5,454 nt of DNA from Bacteroidota bacterium (lineage in GTDB: Bacteria; Bacteroidota; Ignavibacteria; UBA10030; UBA6906). Positions 1 through 5,454 of this stretch are shown in pieces; position 1 is the stretch's first letter; every line of letters begins with the position of its first letter. The translations under genes were made by a program, and so were the position numbers. The stretch lies in contig DPLS01000274.1 of NCBI GenBank assembly GCA_003541875.1, positions 1 through 5,454 of the forward strand, in the 5' to 3' direction. Below the pieces are notes generated by a model that saw only the letters and a program-made list of their open reading frames with translations, was not told the origin of the DNA and did not search any database.

Positions 1-116
1 GCTTCTTGTCCATGCCCTCAGCGCAGGGTTGCTTCTGCTCTGTGTTGCCACAACCTCCCTTGACCAACGCATCGATATTCAGCTCAATCTCTCTGATACG
101 AGGAACCCCCAAGAAC
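1..116. other. Upstream flank, no supported gene
   Basis: No gene, RNA or clear promoter can be supported here. The reading frame of the large sensor gene stays open back to the left edge, so starts further upstream (TTG at 6, ATG at 12) are formally possible. The peptide they would add (about 37 residues, rich in Ser, Pro and Cys) resembles no domain. It would also bury a good signal peptide inside the protein, so I treat this stretch as untranslated leader or intergenic sequence. Confidence 0.5.
101..105 (+). promoter_or_regulatory. Weak candidate ribosome-binding site for the sensor gene
   Basis: AGGAA lies 11 bases before the ATG at 117. The spacing is longer than ideal and the match to the anti-Shine-Dalgarno sequence is partial, in contrast to the GGAGG before the gene at 5358. 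It modestly supports the ATG at 117 as the start. The stronger argument for that start is the signal peptide that begins there. Confidence 0.3.
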
Positions 117-3100
117 ATGGCTAGCTATCTTCTCCGCTCGCTCTATAACAGGAGCATCTGCCAACTTCTGTCCCTCATCTTTTTCTCCCTTCTGCTAGCA
201 TGCGTACATCCTTCGCAGGCTCAAAAGAAAGCCGCTCTTCCGAACAGATTCCCTGAACCAAGGTTTGAGCATATTGGCTTGAAAGACGGCTTGCCGGAAA
301 ACAGTGTTCTCTGTATTCTTCAAGACCGTTTCGGATTCCTGTGGCTCGGCACGCAGAACGGTTTGGCAAAGTATGATGGCTACTCGATGATTGTTTATCA
401 GCCGGAGCCCGGGAATCCCGCGAGCATCAGTGATCACACAATCAATGCGATCTATGAAGATCGTGGCGGAACCCTTTGGATCGGAACCTACTATGGCGGA
501 CTAAACAAATTCGACCGGGGTAGCGAGACGTTTACGCGATATCTGAACAACACGTTGGATTCCAGCAGCATAGGTTCCAATCAGGTCATTTGCATCTATG
601 AAGACAATGCCGACAGACTCTGGGTAGGAACGACTAACGGCCTTAGCCAATTGGACCGCAGCACAAACAGGTTCAATCACTACTATTCTCAGGATTGGTT
701 GTTAGGGCCGGAAGCGTACGAGTACCTATCGGGCCTGACAAAAACAGGGCGGCAGGTCAGCTCAATATTGAAAGTTGGTGATAATGCCAATGCTTCAAAG
801 GGCTTCGCTCTCAAACAGAAGACCGACGTACTTCTCGCTGTGATGGGTGAAGGTGTTGCAGATTACGGCTGGTTGGAGAGTGAGAATGGATCGATCATTG
901 CAACATACGACTCAGCCAAGACTCTTGGCGCTGGAGGATGGTCTGACAACCGCGTTCTGATGAAAGTAATAGCTCTGAATTCCGGAAGATACTGGATTCG
1001 CTACAAGTCCGATCAAGGCCACTCATACAATAGCTGGCAGGGTAGTCCACCTACACACCCCGAGTTCTGGGGAATTCAGGTATTCGACATTTCGGGGGAA
1101 GTGGAGAAAACCCGGCAGATGTTGGATTCTCTTCAGCCGATGAATCTGACAAGGCGCGTAAACGCCGTGGTCGAGGACCAGCAAACCGGGAATCTGTATG
1201 TCGGGGGAGTTGGGGGGCTTTGGACGTTCGACGTAAACAGGAAAGTGCTCTCAAAAGGCAAATTGCCTGATAATGATCCGATCATTTCCCAAGCGTTCAT
1301 GCGCGCGCTTCACCTGGCGAAAGACGGAACACTCTGGATTGCTTCCGAGAGCGGTTTGTCCCGTTACGATCCTCGAACGAACACCTCCAAATTGTATCAG
1401 GTGATTCCATCGACGACGTACGTGCGCGAGAATAGCTTTGGCTCATTGCTGGAGGACCCAACGGGTCTCATCTGGGCTGGACATTATTGGGTGCACGGTT
1501 TGGAGAGTTTTGATCCTCAAACGGAACAGTTTCGGCCATATGCCCACGATTCTGCTGATCCCTTCAGCCTTTCCTTCTCCAGGGGAGTCTGGTCATTACA
1601 TGAGGATCGCTCCGGCGTTGTTTTGGTAGGGAGCTGGCTTGGGGGATTGGATAAGTGGGATAGGAAGAAGAGACAATTCAATACTGTGGAAATCGATCCC
1701 GACCATCTGGCCCCTGGTATTGTGAATTCGATATATGAAGATCCTGTCGGCAGGATCCTCGTTGGAACAAACGTGGGGCTGGTGCAATTGGACGAAAGAC
1801 AAAAAGGTTCTTCCAACTATCTCTCTATCTGGGGCAAGGGTCATGGTAGGAATGAGATCTGGAGAATTATTGAAGATCCTGTGGAGCGTGGGGTACTGTG
1901 GCTAAGCTGTCTGGATTCGGGGCTCATCAAACTCGATTCCAAGAGGAATCTCACCACGCGTTATCGGAACGATCCCCATGACACGAACAGCTTGAGTTCT
2001 GGTCGGGTTGGGGAAATACTCGTGGATCACGATGGAGTATTGTGGGTTGGCACTGAGGCGGGACTCAATAGGTTCGACCGTGCAACCGGGAGGTTTAGCA
2101 GGTTCCAACATGACCTAAACGATTCGACGAGCTTGAGCCAGAACCAAATCAGGTTCATTTACGAGGACCGTTCAGGTGTCTTGTGGGTTGGCACGAATGT
2201 CGGTGGATTGAATCGATTTGATCGCAAAACCGAAAAGTTCACGTCCTGGAAATCGTTGGTTCCGGGTCGAGAATTCACAAGTGTCTTCAGTATCCATGAA
2301 GATAAGCAAGGGAACTTCTGGATTGGAGAATATATGACGGGGATGCATCTTTTTGACCGACAGACAGGCAAGGCGATTCAGAATTTCACAGAAAAGGACG
2401 GTCTGTCAAACAACTCGGTCGCTGGATTTTTTGAAGATGAGTCGGGTCACTTATGGATTAGCACAGACAATGGCCTTTCGCGATTTGATTTCGGGACTCG
2501 GACGTTTAAGAACTACTGGGTCGAAGATGGTCTCCCCGATAATTTTCTTGGGAGAGGTCTCAAGACTCGCGACGGGCGGATCATTCTTGGTGGAAACAAG
2601 GGAGTCACAGTGTTCCATCCCGACAGCATAAAGGACGATCCTGTTGCACCGCAGGTGGTGGTATCAAGTGTATCGCTCTTCAATCGCCCCAACGAGAAGC
2701 TGGCATTCGATGGGTACGTTCCTGAGCTAAAGGAGATAGGCCTTTCACACAGCCAGAACGATCTTCGTTTTGATTTTGTCGGCTTGCAATTCAGTGAACC
2801 GGCAAAGAACAAATACAAATATATCCTTGAGAACTTTGACCGTGATTGGGTGGATGCCGGGACTCAGAGAAATGCCACATACACCAATCTTGATCCGGGT
2901 GAATACATTTTCAAAGTGAAAGCTGCGAACAGGGACGGTATTTGGAATGAGGAAGGAGCATCGATAAGAATCATGATCACTCCGCCCTGGTGGAAGACGA
3001 TATGGGCTTATCTTGGATATGCTTTTGTGATCGTTGGCCTGTTCTACACCATTCGCCGATCTGAAAAGAACCGGGATAGGTTGAAACATCAGGCCGAGCT

Positions 3101-4751
3101 TGAACACGTGGAAGCAGAAAAGCTTCGAGAGGTTGACCAGATGAAGTCCCGCTTCTTTGCCAACATCTCTCACGAGTTCCGCACGCCGCTCACGCTTATT
3201 CTTGGACCGGTTGAAGAGTTGCAATCGGCCGTCTCAGACGAGAAGTCAAAGCAGAAGCTATCGATGATGCAGCGTAATGCCCAACGTTTGCTCCGCCTCA
3301 TCAACCAGTTGCTCGATCTCTCGAAGTTAGAGGGTGGGGCCATGAAGCTGCGCGCAAGCCGCATGAATATCGTTCCGTTCGTGAAAGGACTCGCGTCCTC
3401 GTTTGAATCATCGGCTGACATGAGAAGAGTTGCAGTCAGCATTCATGCCGATAGAGATGAAATTGACGTGTACTTTGACAAGGACAAGATGGAGAAGATA
3501 ATTACGAACTTGTTGTCCAATGCATTCAAGTTCACGCCGGATGGAGGGGAGGTGAGTGTATTGACAGGTCTCTGTAGGGACGTTCAATTGAACGTCCCTA
3601 CGAAAGGTGAATGCGTGGCGATTTCCGTCGCCGACACCGGCATCGGCGTACCGGCAGATGAGCTGTCCCGTGTGTTTGACAGATTTTATCAGGTGGACAG
3701 CTCACAAACACGAGAACACGAAGGCTCAGGTATCGGACTCGCACTCACCAAAGAGCTTGTCGAATTGCATCACGGCACGATCAGCGTGAAGAGCGAAGTG
3801 GGGAAGGGAACGGAGTTCGCGGTGATGCTACCGTTAGGTCGAGATCATCTCAAAGGTGATGAGGTTGTGGAGGAAGGAGAACCTCAGCCGACAGCTGAGT
3901 CATTGCGAGCGATCCCGACAGGTCGGGAGAGCGAAGCAATCCCACATATGGATCAGATTGCTTCGGCACGAGAAAACGTGCCTCGCAATGACACGACGCC
4001 CTTGGTTCTTGTGGTTGAAGACAACGCCGACGTTCGAGCCTACATGAGAGAATACCTGGTCACCGGTTACGAAGTGCAGGAAGCCCACGACGGCGCAGAA
4101 GGGATCGAGAAGGCAAAAGAGAGTATCCCCGACCTGATCATCAGTGATGTGATGATGCCGAAGAAAGATGGCTATGAGTTGTGCAAGGCATTGAAGTTAG
4201 ACGAGAAAACAAGTCATATCCCGATCATCCTCCTGACAGCCAAAGCAGGGACGGAGAACAGAATCGAGGGACTGGAAACCGGAGCCGATGATTATCTGAC
4301 GAAGCCGTTTGATGCCAGAGAACTGCTGGTGCGAGTCAAGAACCTGATCGATCTCCGGCGGAAGCTGAGAGAGCGCTTCAGTGTAGGACAGGTCCTCAAA
4401 CCTGGAGACATTGCAGTCACCTCAATTGACGATTCGTTCCTGCAGAAGGCGATTGCAGTTGTGGAGAAACGTATGGGAGATGAGGAGTTCGGTGTGGAGC
4501 AGTTCCGCAATGAGCTTGGTATGAGCCGGACACAGCTCCACAGAAAGCTCACAGCTCTTACAAACCAGTCAACAAGTGACTTTGTCCGGTACATGCGACT
4601 CCAGCGGGCGAAGGCCTTGCTGACTCAGAATGCAGGGACGGTGTCGGAAATCGCCTACCAGGTTGGATTCAACAGCGTTGCCTACTTCACCAAGTGCTTC
4701 CGGGAACAGTTCGGCATTGTGCCTTCGGAGGTACGCCCCCCAAAAGCGTAG
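117..4751 (+). CDS. Hybrid two-component system sensor kinase/response regulator, AraC output (HTCS type)
   Basis: This 1544-residue one-protein signalling system should sit in the inner membrane, sense a periplasmic ligand and control transcription directly. Residues 1-35 form a signal peptide (Arg7 and Arg12, hydrophobic 14-30, likely cut after SQA). Residues ~50-838 carry fourteen propeller motifs of the form ED..G.LWVGT..GLNRFD, matching two seven-bladed Reg_prop propellers. An extra domain sits at ~219-326. Y_Y_Y is ~881-955, the membrane helix ~961-979, and a coiled coil ~980-1007. HisKA has SHEFRTP with phospho-acceptor His1019. HATPase_c has N-box Asn1131/Asn1135, DTGIG at 1173 and GSGIG at 1203. 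The receiver has Glu1301/Asp1302, phospho-acceptor Asp1344, Thr1374 and Lys1396. AraC HTHs start at ~1460 and ~1509. No key residue is missing. Family members usually control adjacent polysaccharide-use genes; the ligand here is unknown. Residues ~1153-1162 and ~1261-1292 are encoded by palindromic repeats. The start at 117 was chosen for its signal peptide; longer in-frame starts exist. Confidence 0.95.
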   Translation: MASYLLRSLYNRSICQLLSLIFFSLLLACVHPSQAQKKAALPNRFPEPRFEHIGLKDGLPENSVLCILQDRFGFLWLGTQNGLAKYDGYSMIVYQPEPGNPASISDHTINAIYEDRGGTLWIGTYYGGLNKFDRGSETFTRYLNNTLDSSSIGSNQVICIYEDNADRLWVGTTNGLSQLDRSTNRFNHYYSQDWLLGPEAYEYLSGLTKTGRQVSSILKVGDNANASKGFALKQKTDVLLAVMGEGVADYGWLESENGSIIATYDSAKTLGAGGWSDNRVLMKVIALNSGRYWIRYKSDQGHSYNSWQGSPPTHPEFWGIQVFDISGEVEKTRQMLDSLQPMNLTRRVNAVVEDQQTGNLYVGGVGGLWTFDVNRKVLSKGKLPDNDPIISQAFMRALHLAKDGTLWIASESGLSRYDPRTNTSKLYQVIPSTTYVRENSFGSLLEDPTGLIWAGHYWVHGLESFDPQTEQFRPYAHDSADPFSLSFSRGVWSLHEDRSGVVLVGSWLGGLDKWDRKKRQFNTVEIDPDHLAPGIVNSIYEDPVGRILVGTNVGLVQLDERQKGSSNYLSIWGKGHGRNEIWRIIEDPVERGVLWLSCLDSGLIKLDSKRNLTTRYRNDPHDTNSLSSGRVGEILVDHDGVLWVGTEAGLNRFDRATGRFSRFQHDLNDSTSLSQNQIRFIYEDRSGVLWVGTNVGGLNRFDRKTEKFTSWKSLVPGREFTSVFSIHEDKQGNFWIGEYMTGMHLFDRQTGKAIQNFTEKDGLSNNSVAGFFEDESGHLWISTDNGLSRFDFGTRTFKNYWVEDGLPDNFLGRGLKTRDGRIILGGNKGVTVFHPDSIKDDPVAPQVVVSSVSLFNRPNEKLAFDGYVPELKEIGLSHSQNDLRFDFVGLQFSEPAKNKYKYILENFDRDWVDAGTQRNATYTNLDPGEYIFKVKAANRDGIWNEEGASIRIMITPPWWKTIWAYLGYAFVIVGLFYTIRRSEKNRDRLKHQAELEHVEAEKLREVDQMKSRFFANISHEFRTPLTLILGPVEELQSAVSDEKSKQKLSMMQRNAQRLLRLINQLLDLSKLEGGAMKLRASRMNIVPFVKGLASSFESSADMRRVAVSIHADRDEIDVYFDKDKMEKIITNLLSNAFKFTPDGGEVSVLTGLCRDVQLNVPTKGECVAISVADTGIGVPADELSRVFDRFYQVDSSQTREHEGSGIGLALTKELVELHHGTISVKSEVGKGTEFAVMLPLGRDHLKGDEVVEEGEPQPTAESLRAIPTGRESEAIPHMDQIASARENVPRNDTTPLVLVVEDNADVRAYMREYLVTGYEVQEAHDGAEGIEKAKESIPDLIISDVMMPKKDGYELCKALKLDEKTSHIPIILLTAKAGTENRIEGLETGADDYLTKPFDARELLVRVKNLIDLRRKLRERFSVGQVLKPGDIAVTSIDDSFLQKAIAVVEKRMGDEEFGVEQFRNELGMSRTQLHRKLTALTNQSTSDFVRYMRLQRAKALLTQNAGTVSEIAYQVGFNSVAYFTKCFREQFGIVPSEVRPPKA
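771..1094 (+). other. Extra domain inserted between propeller blades 3 and 4
   Basis: Residues ~219-326 of the sensor do not fit the blade pattern on either side. The blade motifs stop after NRFNHYY and resume near VNAVVED (about residue 345). The insert alternates short hydrophobic strands with turns and has aromatic signatures: VADYGWLE, AGGWSDNRV, GRYWIRYKSDQGHSYNSW and PPTHPEFWGIQVF. This looks like a compact all-beta module, perhaps a ligand-binding sandwich. From memory, similar YGW...HSY..W..PP..P.FWGI segments occur in other sensor and secreted proteins of Ignavibacteria and Bacteroidota, but I cannot name a family. It probably adds a second periplasmic sensing surface. Confidence 0.6.
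3574..3601. repeat. 28-bp perfect palindrome inside the coding sequence
   Basis: The left arm GTAGGGACGTTCAA is followed at once by its exact reverse complement, with no spacer, giving two 14-base arms centred on AATT. The match ends at both outer edges (T at 3573 against G at 3602), so the unit is sharply bounded. It is read through in frame as part of residues 1153-1162 (CRDVQLNVPT). These fall between two strands of the ATPase domain, after VSVLTG and before ECVAISVADTG, where related kinases usually have a short turn. It looks like a small REP-type palindromic element that landed in the gene without breaking it. An arm of this kind is, as far as I recall, recurrent in environmental Ignavibacteria-like genomes. 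Confidence 0.9.
3883..3899. repeat. Short hairpin abutting the larger palindromic element
   Basis: CTCAGC and GCTGAG pair perfectly around a five-base CGACA loop. The last base of the hairpin is also the first base of the element at 3899-3992. It lies in the same kinase-receiver linker and encodes part of the EPQPTAE stretch. It may be an extension of the neighbouring element, a separate palindrome, or chance. Confidence 0.45.
3899..3992. repeat. 94-bp palindromic element with cloverleaf-like folding, in frame in the gene
   Basis: The terminal inverted repeats are GTCATTGCGAG (3899-3909) and CTCGCAATGAC (3982-3992), 11 of 11 pairing. Three further hairpins lie inside. TCCCGAC/GTCGGGA has an AG loop (3913-3928). 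CGAAGCAATC/GATTGCTTCG encloses 14 bases (3932-3965). GGCACG/CGTGCC has an AGAAAA loop (3965-3982; its last base overlaps the terminal repeat). The CATTGCGAG...GCGAAGCAATC...GATTGCTTCG layout is a widespread bacterial repeat that often surfaces in databases as spurious peptides resembling CHCEERSDEAI; one other frame here reads SHCERSRQVGRAKQSH. In the gene's own frame it encodes residues ~1261-1292, the linker between the ATPase domain and the receiver. Rickettsia palindromic elements are the known precedent for in-frame insertion of such DNA. Confidence 0.88.
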
Positions 4752-4815
4752 AGAGACTTACCTTGCATCCTCGACTTATCCCTCCTCGCAGGCCTGTTGA
4801 AAGAAATGAATGCTC

Positions 4816-4880
4816 GTAGGTCAGCCATTCCTGTCTGACCAATTTGGTTCATTTAGGACAGGCAGAAATGCCTGTCCCAC
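4816..4880. repeat. Two-hairpin inverted-repeat element
   Basis: The right half (4856-4880) contains a perfect 9-bp stem, GGACAGGCA/TGCCTGTCC, closed by a GAAA tetraloop. The left half (4816-4840) contains GGTCAG/CTGACC around ten bases. The two 25-base halves are also inverted copies of each other, starting GTAGGTCAGCCATTCC on one strand and GTGGGACAGGCATTTC on the other, with 19 of 25 positions matching. A 15-base spacer separates them, so the unit can fold as two hairpins or one long one. It could stabilise the 3' end of the sensor transcript or act as a weak terminator, but no T tract follows. It more likely belongs to a dispersed palindromic family. Confidence 0.75.
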
Positions 4881-4945
4881 CTGTCTTGTCCACTTCAACA
4901 TTCTTCAGCACCCTTGCAAACACCGGTTTCCCCCCCCTTCGTTGA

Positions 4946-4985
4946 TGGAACATACGTTATACACTTTGGAACACCAGTGATAGCC
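4946..4985. repeat. Diverged direct repeat, copy 1
   Basis: This copy shares TGGAACAT, then GTTATA two bases later, and GTGATA near its end, with the copy 151 bases downstream. About 28 of 40 positions match with no gaps. The nature of the unit is unknown. The conserved blocks could be protein-binding sites or remnants of an older, longer repeat. Confidence 0.5.
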
Positions 4986-5096
4986 CACGCGACGTGAGTC
5001 GTCGTTGCTCCAAAATCATCCAATCATATCTGTTTCCGCCAGTTCTTCGTTCCGCTGAGATTCGCTGCAAGCCATTATCCATCTCCAACAACGGGG

Positions 5097-5136
5097 TGGA
5101 ACATGGGTTATAGAGTCCGAAACCTGCGTGATATCC
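5097..5136. repeat. Diverged direct repeat, copy 2
   Basis: Second copy of the TGGAACAT..GTTATA...GTGATA unit. On the minus strand, equivalent frames of the two copies give similar peptides: GYHAGFGLYNPCS here and GYHWCSKVYNVCS in copy 1. A third, weaker echo occurs at 5287-5299 (GAAC.TA.GTTAT). A stop follows shortly in copy 1 on that strand and the offset of 151 is not a multiple of three, so I do not call a gene. Confidence 0.5.
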
Positions 5137-5347
5137 ACTCCCCCCTCCGTTTGTGTTAATTGTCTCCCGACACTGAGAGCAGACCGATGCAAACAAGTAC
5201 CCGTTCAACATCCGAACAACACCACAAACACGAATCGGTGCCGACCGCAGAATGCCCTGATCGCGGTATGCTGGATGCCGGTCCGAGAACCTATGTTATC
5301 ACACAGAATCGTACCCACAGTTCACTTTCTCTCAAACAATACACAAC

Positions 5348-5352
5348 GGAGG
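5348..5352 (+). promoter_or_regulatory. Strong ribosome-binding site before the lipoprotein gene
   Basis: GGAGG lies five bases before the ATG at 5358. It decides the start in favour of this ATG over the in-frame ATG at 5370. A canonical Shine-Dalgarno sequence argues against a typical Bacteroides or Flavobacterium host, where such sites are rare. Confidence 0.85.
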
Positions 5353-5357
5353 TAGCT

Positions 5358-5454
5358 ATGAAAACCACAATGCTCGTCCTCAACCTATTGGCTACGATTT
5401 TGATAGTCGGATGCCAGGACAACAGCATCACAGATCCAATTACTGCGGCGGCTT
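5358..5454 (+). CDS. Probable outer-membrane lipoprotein, 5' end only
   Basis: The 32 visible codons encode a lipoprotein signal peptide. It has a short basic start (MKTT), a hydrophobic core (MLVLNLLATILIV) and a lipobox ending VGC, so Cys19 should be lipidated. The +2 residue is Gln, which in Gram-negative bacteria favours sorting to the outer membrane. The mature start, CQDNSITDPITAAA, is the usual flexible polar linker and gives no hint of the folded domain, which lies beyond the right edge. The gene shares the sensor's orientation but follows a 606-bp gap with its own ribosome-binding site, so it is probably a separate transcript. Regulation by the upstream AraC-type sensor is plausible but unproven. 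Confidence 0.85.
   Translation, partial: MKTTMLVLNLLATILIVGCQDNSITDPITAAA

Larger units (their letters stand above)
4752..5357. other. 606-bp intergenic region with repeats, no supported gene
   Basis: No convincing gene is present on either strand. The longest open stretches are about 60-80 codons, lack good ribosome-binding sites and resemble no family. The region holds an inverted-repeat element at 4816-4880, a pair of diverged direct repeats at 4946-4985 and 5097-5136, and C runs at 4930-4937 (eight) and 5140-5145 (six). A promoter for the gene at 5358 should lie in its last part. I could not find a convincing match to either the sigma-70 or the Bacteroidetes TAnnTTTG consensus at a suitable place. 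No T-rich intrinsic terminator follows the sensor gene's stop. Confidence 0.6.

Noticed and set aside
6..116. N-terminal extension of the sensor from TTG at 6 or ATG at 12
   Set aside because: The added peptide resembles nothing and would place a typical signal peptide about 40 residues into the protein. The ATG at 117 fits secretion better.
2745..3224. Minus-strand 159-codon open frame opposite the Y_Y_Y/HisKA region
   Set aside because: It is antisense to a strongly supported coding region, has no domain and no ribosome-binding site, and is a shadow frame.
3856..4047. Plus-strand 63-codon frame containing SHCERSRQVGRAKQSH
   Set aside because: It is an alternative-frame reading of the palindromic element within the sensor gene, the familiar spurious peptide of this repeat family rather than a gene.
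4856..4877. Intrinsic terminator for the sensor gene
   Set aside because: The stem is strong but is followed by CACCTGTC rather than a T tract, and it lies about 100 bases after the stop. It fits a repeat element better.
4930..4937. C8 run as a phase-variation tract
   Set aside because: It is not inside a gene and not in a recognisable promoter spacer, so there is no evidence of a switching role.
4958..4969. Bacteroidetes-type -7 promoter box (TATACACTTTG)
   Set aside because: The spacing within the box is off by one from TAnnTTTG, there is no well-placed TTTG at -33, and it lies almost 400 bases from the next gene.
4957..5211. Minus-strand 84-codon open frame in the intergenic region
   Set aside because: It has no ribosome-binding site or recognisable domain, and its peptide similarity to the neighbouring repeat falls in different frames. 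It is better explained by the repeat DNA.

Overview
The window is dominated by one very large gene, an AraC-type hybrid two-component sensor (about 1544 residues). It fills positions 117-4751 on the + strand. After a gene-poor, repeat-bearing gap of about 600 bases, the start of a second + strand gene runs off the right edge; it encodes a probable lipoprotein. The one-polypeptide sensor/kinase/receiver/AraC layout is a hallmark of Bacteroidota and their relatives. GC content looks moderate, by eye near one half, and the lipoprotein gene has a strong GGAGG ribosome-binding site, which is unusual in classical Bacteroidetes. Together with the palindromic repeats, this makes an Ignavibacteria-like or other deep Bacteroidota/Chlorobi-group genome my best guess. 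That is inference only, as there is no rRNA or other marker in the window.

Layout: 1-116 is upstream sequence with no gene I can support. 117-4751 encodes, in order, a signal peptide, fourteen propeller-blade motifs (fitting two seven-bladed propellers), a Y_Y_Y domain, one membrane helix, HisKA, HATPase_c, a receiver and a double-HTH AraC output. Two departures from the standard plan stand out in the protein. A domain of about 108 residues is spliced between blades 3 and 4 of the first propeller. Two unrelated palindromic DNA elements lie in frame in the coding sequence, one in a loop of the ATPase domain and one in the kinase-receiver linker. 4752-5357 is intergenic and holds a two-hairpin inverted-repeat element and a pair of diverged direct repeats about 150 bp apart. 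5358-5454 is the 5' end of a lipoprotein gene.

Likely working model: the periplasmic propellers bind a ligand, often a glycan fragment in characterised members. The signal passes through the Y_Y_Y domain and membrane helix to His1019, then to Asp1344, and the AraC domain then switches on target promoters. The downstream lipoprotein gene is a possible but unproven target. All catalytic residues I looked for are present, so the sensor appears functional despite the palindrome insertions. Those insertions are the most interesting feature of the window: mobile, structured DNA that has become part of a signalling protein.
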